From Bacteroidales bacterium (lineage in GTDB: Bacteria; Bacteroidota; Bacteroidia; Bacteroidales; UBA932), in the NCBI GenBank assembly GCA_023667095.1, contig JAMPAT010000004.1, positions 62,001 to 126,000 of the forward strand: 64,000 nucleotides of DNA, read 5' to 3'. Within the stretch, counting starts at the first letter, position 1; every line of letters begins with the position of its first letter. The notes under the pieces are model-generated. The model worked only from the letters and a program-made list of their open reading frames with translations, was not told the DNA's origin and did not search any database. Of this stretch, positions 43,876 through 53,064 are shown piece by piece. The translations under genes were made by a program, and so were the position numbers.

Positions 43876-46284
43876 CTACTCACGCTGAAGTGTCTGTATC
43901 GGCCTGGCATGTATGACGTCCAATGTCTGATGCAGCGTTGTCATGAGGATTGCAGACACCAGCAACGCAAATGTGAATATATAGGTCCAGTATCCCAAGT
44001 CTATGTGAAATGCATACGAAGACAGCCATTTTTCCATGAGTATGATGGAGATAGGCGTGCCTATGGCTGATGCTGCGAGAGCCAGTTTCAACTGCCCGGC
44101 TGTCATGGCCAGGTACAGTCTGCCGTTGCCGGCACCGAGAATCTTGCGTATTGCTACTTCCTTCTTTATTGACATTGTGGAAAAGAATGTCATTGCCCAA
44201 AGTCCAAGGCTTGCAACAAAGACAGCAAGTATGGCTGCCCAAGAGAACACGGTTCCGAAATTCCTGTCAGCTTGATATATGGTATTGTGCAATTCCTTTA
44301 GAGAGAAATATGAATATATTGATTCCTGGAAATACCTGTTGTATATTTCCCCGACAATGGCAATGGACTGCGGATTTACATTATTGGCCATGCGTATGGA
44401 GATGTATGGAGTATGTATGAAAGATATCCTGTCCTTAAGGAAAAAGATTATAGGCTTGTATCCGGTTTCAAGCGATTGCTGGTGGTAATTCCTGACAACA
44501 CCGACAATTTCCAATGTGGTCTCGAGGACTTCGGTCCGGACAAGTTTTCCCAATGCGGATTCTGCAGAACTATATCCGAGAATATCAGCAGTTTCCTCAT
44601 TAATGATTATCTTGTCTATCTCACTGTCTGGTGAAGAATCTGAAAAATATCTTCCGCATACCAGTTCTGGCCGATATGTCTGCATGTATTGTTCATCGAC
44701 AGGGAACATCTGTATAAGGCACCTTTGGGAACTGTCTCCCATATATGGCTGATTCATAAACCAGTTTGCTACTTCAGTCCCAGGTACGGCCCCTGAAATG
44801 GTGACATTCTCTACGTTTGCCAGCTGCTTGAGTTCAGTGATGAAGCTTTCGATATGGATATCCATGTCCTTTGTGAGTGACGGATATTTGACTATAAGCA
44901 TCTTGCCGTCAACTTCTGACGATGTCTCTTCCTGCATATATCTGACTTGCCGGAATACTGTAAAGGTCCCTGATATAAGTATGAATGATATTATGAACTG
45001 TGACAATGTCAATGCTTTCCTGACAGTATTTCCGCGTTTGCTATGCAACGGTTTGCCACGCATTGCTTCTGTTGGGTTGATACCTGAAATTGAAAGTGCC
45101 GGATATAGGCCAGTTACAAATGTTCCGATAAGCGTAATTGAGGCTACTATTGCCCAAAATGCAGGTTTATGGAAAAATTCTGACCAGAAATCATGTCCGA
45201 TATGGCGTATCAGGAAATACAGGATTACGCGAATCCATATAAAGGCTATCAATGCTGAAATTATATTTATGATTCCTGACTCGGCCAGCCCTTTGACGAC
45301 AATGGTTTCTCTTGATTCCCCGAGTACTTTTCTCAGGCATAGTTCCTGTCCACGTTCAAGGAATTTCGCCTTTGTCAGATTGAGTGAATTTGCCCATCCT
45401 GTTATAAGGATTGTCATAGACATTATTATGAGGATATATACTGCTGTACGGCTGCCTTTCTTTTCTTTCTCGTAGGCTTTTTGTGGTGTCAGATGTATTT
45501 TTGTAAGAGGAATCAGCTCTATGCCCCATGTCTTGTCGCTTAGTGCATCTGTCCTGTATTTATCTGAAATCTTCAAAAACTCCTCCTCCACTTCCTTGGG
45601 TGATTTCCCCGGATTGAGCTTGACGTAAGTGTAGACTCCATGGATATACCATATGTCCTGCTGCCATTGTGGTATTGTGCTGTAGGACAACAGGAAATCA
45701 TAATGAAGATGGGAACGTACAGGCATGTCTTCCATTACTCCTGTGACCTCAAAGTATTGTCTGGAGGAATATGTGCTGAATTCCATTGTCTTGCCGATGG
45801 GATCTTCAGCCCCGAAATACTTTTCTGCAGCTGTCTGTGTTATTACAGCTGTTCCAGGTCTTTCCAATTGTCCGTGCTTTTCTCCATTGATTATCGGAAA
45901 TTCAAACATTTCAAGGAATGCCGGTTCTGTGTAGCAATATCTGGATTCAGAGAATATTTTATCCCCATATCTTACAGTCTGTTCCTTGTCTTGTGATGTT
46001 ACCCTTACATATTGCCCGATACCTGGTATTTCATCGAACATGGCTGGACCATGTCCATATGTGGTTGAAGCCCAATTGTCTGTGAGGATGTCCCCTTTGT
46101 ATAGCCGGCTTTCTGCACGATATATGTATTCACTTTTATGGAAAGTGTCATAGGTCAGTTCTGACCAGACATAGATAGACAGGATGACGGATACCGCAAG
46201 GCAGATAGACAGTCCAAGAATATTGATTACTGTCAGATATTTCTTGATATACGGGCTTTTATTGCCTTTACTTAATGAACTCAT
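43876..46284 (-). CDS. FtsX/MacB-type ABC permease
   Basis: 802 residues with two repeats of a permease plus periplasmic (MacB-PCD) layout: N-terminal membrane helix (LTVINILGLSICLAVSVILSI), a large periplasmic domain, three helices around 285-430 (including SINSLNLTKAKFLERGQELCLRKVLG-like FtsX signature region), then a second unit ending in three helices. Such double-FtsX permeases in Bacteroidales are presumed to export or sense peptides or lipids. Works with the ATPase at 51980 and the adaptor/TolC just upstream. Last gene of the sigma-54-type operon. Confidence 0.88.
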   Translation of the reverse strand: MSSLSKGNKSPYIKKYLTVINILGLSICLAVSVILSIYVWSELTYDTFHKSEYIYRAESRLYKGDILTDNWASTTYGHGPAMFDEIPGIGQYVRVTSQDKEQTVRYGDKIFSESRYCYTEPAFLEMFEFPIINGEKHGQLERPGTAVITQTAAEKYFGAEDPIGKTMEFSTYSSRQYFEVTGVMEDMPVRSHLHYDFLLSYSTIPQWQQDIWYIHGVYTYVKLNPGKSPKEVEEEFLKISDKYRTDALSDKTWGIELIPLTKIHLTPQKAYEKEKKGSRTAVYILIIMSMTILITGWANSLNLTKAKFLERGQELCLRKVLGESRETIVVKGLAESGIINIISALIAFIWIRVILYFLIRHIGHDFWSEFFHKPAFWAIVASITLIGTFVTGLYPALSISGINPTEAMRGKPLHSKRGNTVRKALTLSQFIISFILISGTFTVFRQVRYMQEETSSEVDGKMLIVKYPSLTKDMDIHIESFITELKQLANVENVTISGAVPGTEVANWFMNQPYMGDSSQRCLIQMFPVDEQYMQTYRPELVCGRYFSDSSPDSEIDKIIINEETADILGYSSAESALGKLVRTEVLETTLEIVGVVRNYHQQSLETGYKPIIFFLKDRISFIHTPYISIRMANNVNPQSIAIVGEIYNRYFQESIYSYFSLKELHNTIYQADRNFGTVFSWAAILAVFVASLGLWAMTFFSTMSIKKEVAIRKILGAGNGRLYLAMTAGQLKLALAASAIGTPISIILMEKWLSSYAFHIDLGYWTYIFTFALLVSAILMTTLHQTLDVIHARPIQTLQRE

Positions 46285-46322
46285 ATGCTTTAGTCTCTTG
46301 ATGTTGCTGTCCTTTTGCAGAT

Positions 46323-47582
46323 TTATCTTAAAATAAGTATTTCATTGTCGCCGTATGAGTCGTAACTGGAGACTATTACTTTCTCTCCTTCACTGAGCCC
46401 GTCAAGTACTTCGTAGTATTGAGGATTCTGCCGCCCGATATGTATATTCCGCCTCGTTGCAGTCCTTCCGTCAGCAGAGAGCACGTATATCCATTTCCCT
46501 CCGCTCTTCCGGTAGAAAGTTCCGCGCGGGACAATGATTCCTTCTTCCGGCTGTCCAAGCTGGAGATTGAGGTAATATGTCTGTCCAAATCGTATATTCG
46601 CAGGTATGTCTCTAGAGAATTTGAAGTCTGCCTTGAATTTTCCGTCACGGACTTCCGGATATACTTTGCACAATGTTGCCTTAAATGAAGAATCCTGCCT
46701 TTCTATTATTGCATCAAGGCCAGGTGTAACCTTGTCTATATAGTGTTCGTCTATCTGTACCTCAATCTTGTAACTCGACATATCGCTTATCTGTCCTATT
46801 TTTCTCCCGGCAGTGATACTTTCACCGAGGACAGCATCCAGCAGCCCAAGCTGCCCGTCTATAGGTGCCTTTATAGTGAGATTATCCTTGCGCTTGCGTA
46901 TCATCTTCATGTTCTTCTGCATATTGTCAAGGCTTTCCTCCATCCTTTCTATCTGTACGGAACGGTACAGGCTGTCCTGGATTTCCTTCTCACGCACAAG
47001 CCCGAGCTGTTCCAGGGCAAGTTCATAGTCTTCCTTGGTCTGGAGATATTCCTCATGCGCAATCAGCTGCTCATTGTAGAGGACTTTATTTTGTTCATGG
47101 CTCCTTTTCAGCCTGCGTACATTTACCTGCAGACCGGCACGTGACTGCTTTAATGAAAGCCTGTCCTGTTCCATCTGTATCTGTGTGTTCCTTAGTATAT
47201 TTTCCTTTTCTGCCAATTCTGCCTCGGAATTGAGTATCTGAAGGTCAAGATTGTCATTTGAAAGGAGAAGTATCTCATCACCTTTATGGACATGGCTTCC
47301 TTCCTCTATCATTATTTCCTGCACTATCCCGCCTTCAATCGGACTTATCTGTATGATAGTCAATGGCTGTACCTGGCCATTGAGCCTTATGTAGTCATTG
47401 AATTCCCCAAACTTTACCTCTGCAATGGAGATGGTGCCCGAATCAACACTCAATGTGCTGGAGCTGTCCTTGAGCATGAACCAGCACATAAGGGCGACTG
47501 CAGATGCACCTCCTATATACGCGAGTGATTTCTTTGTGAATATTGCTTTCCAGCCTTTAGGCTTTTCTATCTGTCTGTCCAT
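46323..47582 (-). CDS. Membrane-fusion adaptor (HlyD/MacA family)
   Basis: 419 residues. One N-terminal membrane helix (SLAYIGGASAVALMCWFML), a biotinyl-lipoyl half (MIEEGSHVHKGDEILLLSN), a long coiled coil (about residues 115-215, rich in Glu/Gln/Lys), the second lipoyl half (LTIKAPIDGQLGLLDA) and beta-barrel domains. It connects the inner-membrane ABC permease to the TolC channel. Twelve nt after tolC; start is ATG 47582. Confidence 0.92.
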   Translation of the reverse strand: MDRQIEKPKGWKAIFTKKSLAYIGGASAVALMCWFMLKDSSSTLSVDSGTISIAEVKFGEFNDYIRLNGQVQPLTIIQISPIEGGIVQEIMIEEGSHVHKGDEILLLSNDNLDLQILNSEAELAEKENILRNTQIQMEQDRLSLKQSRAGLQVNVRRLKRSHEQNKVLYNEQLIAHEEYLQTKEDYELALEQLGLVREKEIQDSLYRSVQIERMEESLDNMQKNMKMIRKRKDNLTIKAPIDGQLGLLDAVLGESITAGRKIGQISDMSSYKIEVQIDEHYIDKVTPGLDAIIERQDSSFKATLCKVYPEVRDGKFKADFKFSRDIPANIRFGQTYYLNLQLGQPEEGIIVPRGTFYRKSGGKWIYVLSADGRTATRRNIHIGRQNPQYYEVLDGLSEGEKVIVSSYDSYGDNEILILR

Positions 47583-47594
47583 GTTCCTTATGTT

Positions 47595-49007
47595 TTATAG
47601 CTGCTGTTCTATGTATGATGTACCGTTGTAATATTTTACGATGCTGTCTTTCATGCGTAGCTGGAGGAAGCTGTTCAGGAGCTCTGCCTGTGCATTGAGG
47701 TAGTTGTCGGAAGCTGTCCTGAATTCTATAGGGGATATAAGCCCCTGCTCCAGTTTCCTGGAATTGAGATGGAAGGCTTCTTCTTGCGCATCCAGCCGCC
47801 TCCCTGCCTGGAAATAAGCCTTGGCTGCACCGTCACGGTCATTTATTGCCCTTATTACCTCTGCCTCTATCTCCTTGACTGTCTTGTAGTATCCAGCCTG
47901 TGCCCTTTCCATGTCGTTTTTCCTTTTTCTGATGTTGGCCTGGCGGCTTAACCTTGAATATATCGGTATGTTGAGTGACAGCTGGATATATTCTCCCATA
48001 TTGGTCCTGAACTGGTTGCGGAACGAAGTAGCAATGTGGTCTGGCTCATTTGGGTATGTGTAGTAAGTAGTTGACCATCCTCCATAGAGGCCCAGTGACG
48101 GTGCCATCTGCCATCTGGCTGTGCTGAGCCTCATCCTTGCCTGTTCGAGTGTGCCTCTGGCAATCGCAGTGGAGGGATGCCGGGTTATTGCATGGCTGAT
48201 CATTTCAGCTGTGTCCACGATGTCCTGCATGATCCGGATTTCCGGTGATGTAAACCTGGTATCTATCAAAAGTTCTTCATCCATAGGCCATAGCATCAGC
48301 GATTGAAGAGTGGTCATTGCATCCTTGTAGTTGTTCTGTATATTCACAAGCTGGAATTCCCTGTCTGCGAGATCTGCTTTCATCTGGACTACATCCGCAT
48401 GGCCTTTCAGCCCAAGCTCTTCCTGTCTGATTGCAAGCTTCAGTGAATTTTCTGCGGTCTTGACCTGTGAACTCACGTTTTCTATCATCTTTCCATAATA
48501 CGCTGCATTATAATATGCTTCCATCACTGCGAGGCATATCATGTCTTTGGCCAGCTGCTCTTCGCTGAGTCCCAATGCAATTGCTGTCTTTGTGATTTTC
48601 ATGTTGTTGACCGCATTGAAACCGTTGAAAAGATCTATCCCTGCGCTGGCGGAATATCCGTTGTGGAATGATGTTACACTCCTGTAGGTGTTTGTCTCCG
48701 GGTCAATTGAACGTCCGAAATTGGAATATGCGTATGTCTGTCCGCTGATTTCAGGTGTGAATGCGGAGAGAATGGCTGTTCTCCTGTCAACACGTCTGTC
48801 GCTGTTGTCGGCTGCATGGATTGCAATGTCTGGTGAATGCGTGATTGCATATTGCATGCATTCCTTTATTCCCATGATGGGCATTTCTCCTGCTTTGACA
48901 TTTCTGTTGATATTGCTTTGCTGTGCACCTGCCCTGCATACAGATGCCATCACTGCTGAAACAGTGATATAAATGAGTATCTTATGAATAATCATGCTCT
49001 TTCCCAT
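47595..49007 (-). CDS. TolC-family outer-membrane efflux channel
   Basis: 470 residues with a signal peptide and two repeats of the outer-membrane efflux domain, each containing long coiled-coil helices (for example AKDMICLAVMEAYYNAAYYGK and QAEL-rich parts). Recognisable repeat motif ...LGLKGHADVVQMKADLADRE. First gene of an operon with adaptor and permease. A sigma-54-like promoter and paired palindromes lie just upstream. The protein could start at 49007 or 48995. Confidence 0.92.
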   Translation of the reverse strand: MGKSMIIHKILIYITVSAVMASVCRAGAQQSNINRNVKAGEMPIMGIKECMQYAITHSPDIAIHAADNSDRRVDRRTAILSAFTPEISGQTYAYSNFGRSIDPETNTYRSVTSFHNGYSASAGIDLFNGFNAVNNMKITKTAIALGLSEEQLAKDMICLAVMEAYYNAAYYGKMIENVSSQVKTAENSLKLAIRQEELGLKGHADVVQMKADLADREFQLVNIQNNYKDAMTTLQSLMLWPMDEELLIDTRFTSPEIRIMQDIVDTAEMISHAITRHPSTAIARGTLEQARMRLSTARWQMAPSLGLYGGWSTTYYTYPNEPDHIATSFRNQFRTNMGEYIQLSLNIPIYSRLSRQANIRKRKNDMERAQAGYYKTVKEIEAEVIRAINDRDGAAKAYFQAGRRLDAQEEAFHLNSRKLEQGLISPIEFRTASDNYLNAQAELLNSFLQLRMKDSIVKYYNGTSYIEQQL

Positions 49008-49035
49008 GTGTTTCTGAAATATCCGGCATAGGAAA

Positions 49036-49052
49036 AAGCTATTAATATGCCA
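49036..49052 (-). promoter_or_regulatory. Putative sigma-54 promoter of the tolC operon
   Basis: TGGCATATTAATAGCT: GG and GC separated by exactly 10 bp, with TGGCA at -24. The predicted start would be about 20 nt before the tolC ATG. It sits downstream of the palindrome pair at 49107-49158. Confidence 0.6.
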
Positions 49053-49106
49053 TTGGACTCAAAATGTTGCAGGACAGCTTGTTGATTGATGCACTCTGTT
49101 TTATGT

Positions 49107-49158
49107 GATGTAAAGAACATTTACATCTGTAGCTTTTCGTGTAAAGTTTTTTTACATC
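49107..49158. promoter_or_regulatory. Paired palindromes, candidate activator sites upstream of tolC
   Basis: GATGTAAA-GAACA-TTTACATC (49107-49127), a perfect palindrome, and GTGTAAA-GTTTT-TTTACATC (49139-49158). Centres are about 31 bp apart (three helical turns). The same motif pair lies at 52876-52926. Confidence 0.65.
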
Positions 49159-49189
49159 TTTTCCCTTATATGTCTGCCTCTGTCGCGAC

Positions 49190-50464
49190 TTACCTGAATG
49201 TGAGGACAAAGGCTGTTGATTTTGAGTCGCTCCTGGAGAGACGTAGACTTCCGTTATGCAGACGCATTATCTGTCGCGATATGCTGAGGCCGATTCCTGT
49301 ACCTTCCGGCTTGGTTGTGTAGAAAGGGACAAAGATTTGCTGCCGGCTTTCATTGCTGATAGGCTGGCCATTGTTGGAGACATATATGTTGACACACTGC
49401 ATGGAGTCTAGACCTGCCGTTATGTTGACTTCTGTTGCACCGGCCTGCAGGGCGTTTACTGCAAGATTTATGAGTATCCTTGAGATCTGGCTGCCGTCTG
49501 CATATATAAGGACATCTTCTGACAATTCAGCAAATGATGCAGAAGCACCTGCCGAGGAGAACTTCTCCTTTGTGAGTTCAATGATACTGTTCACGATGTC
49601 CCTGACAAACAGGGGCTTTTTGACAGGTGTCGGGATGCGTGTAAGATTCCGGTATGACTCTACAAACCTTATCAGGTTGCGTGAGGAACCTGAAATCGTG
49701 TCAAGACCGTTCTTCAGGTCCTCTAAGCTGATTTCAGGTGTGATGCCATCCTTGGCCACTGGTATATAGCCGGTATTTCCTCCCTGTGAACTTTGTACTA
49801 TTGCTCCGGAAAGGGCTTCGCTCAGGGCAGCAACAGGAGTTACTGTATTCATGATTTCATGTGTCAGTACCCTTATGAGCTTTGTCCAGGACTGAACCTC
49901 ATTCTCCTCTATGCTGCCGCTGATGTCGTTGAAAGCCAGTATCTTTACCCTTATACCCCTTATTATGGCTGACGAAGCAGACAATGCAATTGTCTTCTGC
50001 TCAAAGTCAGTGGAGAACTTTACCTCGGCCTCCTCACTGTCATGGATATTTTCAAAGGCTTCTGCCAGTGGCTTGCTGATATTGCGCAGCTGACGTATAT
50101 TCAAAAGCTGTACAGTACCTATTTCTGCGAGAGCCTGTGCATTTGTGTACAGGACCTGTCCAGTGGCGCAGTTGACTGCAACGATTCCAGTCTGGACATT
50201 GTCAAGCATTACCCCGAAATACCGTTCCTGTTCCTTGATCTCTTCCACCTTTCGGTCATAGAGCCTTTTCATCCTGTTCAGAGTCCGGTTGAACGAACCT
50301 CGTATCAGCTGTTCGTGGAATCTGAAATTAGTCTCACCATCCTCCAGGGCATCCAGCATATATTTGACTTTCTTCTCTGCACGGTGAGTAAATACAATAT
50401 AGCAGAACCCGGCAGTAAGGACAACTGCTGCAGAGACAACCGATATTATATATGGTAATGCCAT
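49190..50464 (-). CDS. Sensor histidine kinase (NtrB-like)
   Basis: 424 residues. N-terminal membrane helix (ISVVSAAVVLTAGFCYIVF), a HAMP-free linker, a PAS-like domain (about 80-190), phospho-acceptor His202 in LTHEIMNTVTP, and an ATP-binding domain with N box (ILINLAVNALQ), G1/G2 (EGTGIGLSIS). No large periplasmic sensing domain, so the signal is probably internal or membrane-borne. It follows the response-regulator gene by 28 nt; together they would drive the sigma-54-type promoters. Confidence 0.93.
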   Translation of the reverse strand: MALPYIISVVSAAVVLTAGFCYIVFTHRAEKKVKYMLDALEDGETNFRFHEQLIRGSFNRTLNRMKRLYDRKVEEIKEQERYFGVMLDNVQTGIVAVNCATGQVLYTNAQALAEIGTVQLLNIRQLRNISKPLAEAFENIHDSEEAEVKFSTDFEQKTIALSASSAIIRGIRVKILAFNDISGSIEENEVQSWTKLIRVLTHEIMNTVTPVAALSEALSGAIVQSSQGGNTGYIPVAKDGITPEISLEDLKNGLDTISGSSRNLIRFVESYRNLTRIPTPVKKPLFVRDIVNSIIELTKEKFSSAGASASFAELSEDVLIYADGSQISRILINLAVNALQAGATEVNITAGLDSMQCVNIYVSNNGQPISNESRQQIFVPFYTTKPEGTGIGLSISRQIMRLHNGSLRLSRSDSKSTAFVLTFR

Positions 50465-50492
50465 GTGTGTATTCTTGTGTATGGCCTGCCGG

Positions 50493-51854
50493 CTATATAT
50501 TATATTTTTTCAGTTTGCTGTACAGGGTTGGACGGCTGATGTCCAATGCCTTTGCAACGAGAGTCAGATTGTCTCCATATCTACCCATTGCAGCTCTTAT
50601 AGCGCGTACCTCTGCAGCCTCCAGGGATTCGCCCCCGTCTTCTACCATGTCTGATGCAGTGCGCCGTGACATGATTTCAGCTGGATTTATGTCAAGGTCA
50701 TCCCGTTCCAGCATATCCTTGTCGGACATTATGACGGCCCTTTCCACCGTGTTCTGCAGCTCCCTTATGTTCCCTGGCCAGGAACAGGATGCCAGGAGGG
50801 CGGCAGCCTCAGCTGTCACTCCTTTGACATTGCGCCTGTATTTCACTGAATATTTCCTTATGAATATTTCGGTAAGGGTACATATTTCATCATGACGTTC
50901 CCTCAGTGGGGGCAATTTTATTGAGACCGTGTTCAGTCTATAGAAAAGGTCCTCCCTGAACAGGCCTTCTGCTACCATCTTTTCCAGGTTCATATTGGTT
51001 GCGCATACAAGCCGTATGTCGACCTTGCGTGCCTTTGTCTCGCCGATCCTGGTCACAGTCCTGCCCTGCAGGACACGGAGCAGCTTTGCCTGGAGGTGCA
51101 GCGGTATGTTCCCTATTTCGTCAAGGAAAAGGGTGCTTCCGTCCGCTGCCTCAAATTTTCCTGCCTTGTCGGTATGGGCGTCTGTAAATGCCCCTTTGGC
51201 ATATCCGAAAAGCTCGCTTTCGAACAGGGACTCAGGTATCGCACCGGCATCTACGCTTACCATTTCTTTTCCGCTTCTGGCGGATAGACGGTGTATCTCC
51301 CTGGCCATGACATCTTTGCCAGTTCCATTCTCTCCTGTGATAAGGACACTGGCATCTGTATCCGCGATTTTTCGTATGGTTTTTCTTATAGCCAGCATAG
51401 CTTCGCTTTGCCCCCATACCATTTCTTCTGCAGATTCTGCCTTGGCCGTTTTTGTTGGCTGTTTGCAGGAGACTTCTATGGCTGATTTCAGTGTAGATAT
51501 AAGCCTGTCATTCTCCCATGGCTTTACTATGAAGTCGAATGCTCCACGCTTCATTCCTTCTACTGCCAGGGATATGTCTGCATAGGCAGTGAACAGCACT
51601 ACCTGTATCCCGGGGAAAAGCATCCTTAGTTCGCAGAGCCAGTAAAGCCCTTCATTGCCGGTATTGGTGCCGGTATGGAAATTCATGTCAAGCAGGATTG
51701 CATCCGGCTTGAATGTGGCGACCTTGGTCATAAGGACGTTAGGGGAGGGAATTATCTCCACTTCCGCAAAATGCATCGGAAGCAGTATCTTCAGTGTGGA
51801 TCTGATTCCTGCGTTGTCGTCTACCACGAGTATTTTCCCTGTCTTTTTCATCAT
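50493..51854 (-). CDS. NtrC-family sigma-54 activator response regulator
   Basis: 453 residues. Receiver domain: acidic pair Asp12/Asp13 and phospho-acceptor Asp56 in LLDMNFH. AAA+ domain: Walker A GENGTGKD (174-181), sigma-54-contacting loop as GAFTDA (221-226; classical form GAFTGA), Walker B LFLDEI (242-247). Fis-type helix-turn-helix at the end (NLTLVAKALDISRPTLYSKL). It would bind the palindromes upstream of tolC and of the ABC ATPase gene and activate sigma-54. Own TATTTTTG box at 51883-51876. Confidence 0.95.
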   Translation of the reverse strand: MMKKTGKILVVDDNAGIRSTLKILLPMHFAEVEIIPSPNVLMTKVATFKPDAILLDMNFHTGTNTGNEGLYWLCELRMLFPGIQVVLFTAYADISLAVEGMKRGAFDFIVKPWENDRLISTLKSAIEVSCKQPTKTAKAESAEEMVWGQSEAMLAIRKTIRKIADTDASVLITGENGTGKDVMAREIHRLSARSGKEMVSVDAGAIPESLFESELFGYAKGAFTDAHTDKAGKFEAADGSTLFLDEIGNIPLHLQAKLLRVLQGRTVTRIGETKARKVDIRLVCATNMNLEKMVAEGLFREDLFYRLNTVSIKLPPLRERHDEICTLTEIFIRKYSVKYRRNVKGVTAEAAALLASCSWPGNIRELQNTVERAVIMSDKDMLERDDLDINPAEIMSRRTASDMVEDGGESLEAAEVRAIRAAMGRYGDNLTLVAKALDISRPTLYSKLKKYNI

Positions 51855-51875
51855 CTGCTTTTAAGTTCAGCACTG

Positions 51876-51883
51876 CAAAAATA
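51876..51883 (-). promoter_or_regulatory. Housekeeping promoter box of the regulator-kinase pair
   Basis: TATTTTTG (51883-51876), giving a leader of about 15 nt. It means the regulator can be made without sigma-54. Confidence 0.45.
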
Positions 51884-51979
51884 CTGAGAATCTGTAAATA
51901 ATCCTTATCAAGGTTCCCTGAAATCAAGGAACTGTCGTGAACTGACTTTTGGCATAGATTATATCTGAAGGCTGTCAGG

Positions 51980-52660
51980 CTAAAGTTCAGTCTTGACATC
52001 TGTGACGATATGCCCGTCGAAGAGGTCTATTACCCTCTGTGCCACTGACGCATCCCTCCTGGAGTGGGTAACCATTACTATTGTCGTCCCTTCTGCATTG
52101 AGTTCTGAGAGCAGGTCCATGACTTCCTTTCCGTTTCTTGAGTCAAGGTTGCCTGTCGGTTCATCGGCGAGTATCAAACTTGGCCCAGCTACGACAGCAC
52201 GTGCAATTGCAACCCTCTGCTGCTGCCCTCCTGACAGCTGTTGAGGGAAATGCTTTGCCCTGTGGAATATGTTCATCCGCTTCATTATTGCATTGACTTT
52301 TCCTTTCCTTTCGGAAGCAGGGATATTGAGATACCTTAAGGGGAGCTCGATGTTGTCATATACATTAAGTTCATCTATGAGGTTGAAGCTCTGGAACACG
52401 AATCCGATGTTTCCCTTGCGTAACTTTGTGCGCTCCCTTTCCTTGAGGCTGCCGATCTCTGCGCCGAGGAACATATAGCTTCCAGATGTTGGATTGTCCA
52501 GGAGTCCGAGGATATTCAGCAAGGTGGACTTGCCGCATCCGGACGGACCCATTATCGCAACGAATTCCCCCTCCTTTATTTCAAAGGAAATCCTGTCAAG
52601 GGCAGTTGTCTCGATCTCTTCTGTCCTGAATACTTTTGAAAGGTCTGTTACTTTAATCAT
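51980..52660 (-). CDS. ABC transporter ATPase (LolD/MacB type)
   Basis: 226 residues. Walker A GPSGCGKS (38-45), signature [14 protein letters not shown], Walker [12 protein letters not shown]. The LolD/MacB-like family pairs with FtsX-type permeases, so it likely powers the permease at 43876. Encoded apart from it, on a first transcription unit with its own sigma-54-like promoter and palindrome pair; 125 nt separates it from the regulator gene. Confidence 0.93.
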   Translation of the reverse strand: MIKVTDLSKVFRTEEIETTALDRISFEIKEGEFVAIMGPSGCGKSTLLNILGLLDNPTSGSYMFLGAEIGSLKERERTKLRKGNIGFVFQSFNLIDELNVYDNIELPLRYLNIPASERKGKVNAIMKRMNIFHRAKHFPQQLSGGQQQRVAIARAVVAGPSLILADEPTGNLDSRNGKEVMDLLSELNAEGTTIVMVTHSRRDASVAQRVIDLFDGHIVTDVKTEL

Positions 52661-52804
52661 AGTTCAGTTATTTTATCATTATTATGCTTTCAGGACATCT
52701 GCATTATTGCAGCTTCCTGCCGTTTGAGGCAGACGGCAAGTGCAACGTATTGCATCGTTTGAAGTACAGAAGTCCGGGTGCATCCCATGGACATTCCAGA
52801 ATAG

Positions 52805-52821
52805 GAGCGAAACTTGTACCA
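52805..52821 (-). promoter_or_regulatory. Putative sigma-54 promoter of the ABC ATPase gene
   Basis: TGGTACAAGTTTCGCT: GG-N10-GC, at the same distance below its palindrome pair as the tolC promoter. The leader would be about 135 nt. The 52661-53064 gap contains this promoter and the palindromes, and no gene. Confidence 0.55.
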
Positions 52822-52875
52822 TTGAACTTATGTCATTGATATGTCCGGATTTATATTTTTGTGTTTTAGGCTCTT

Positions 52876-52926
52876 ATGTAAAATTACTTTACAGCTTTGA
52901 GCCGCTGGTGTAAAGAATTTTTACAT
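52876..52926. promoter_or_regulatory. Paired palindromes, candidate activator sites upstream of the ATPase gene
   Basis: ATGTAAA-ATTAC-TTTACA (52876-52893) and GTGTAAA-GAATT-TTTACAT (52908-52926). Centres about 32 bp apart. Both match TGTAAA-N5-TTTACA as at 49107-49158. Confidence 0.65.
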
Positions 52927-53064
52927 TTTACGGGCAATGGTTGCGCATTGAATCCAGGTCATATCAGCAGCGGACATAGATATACAGGACATCATTTTGG
53001 CAATTTAAGCGATTATTTGTAATTTGGCGCGCTTATTTTGAAGAGCCATAAAACAGATTAGGAC

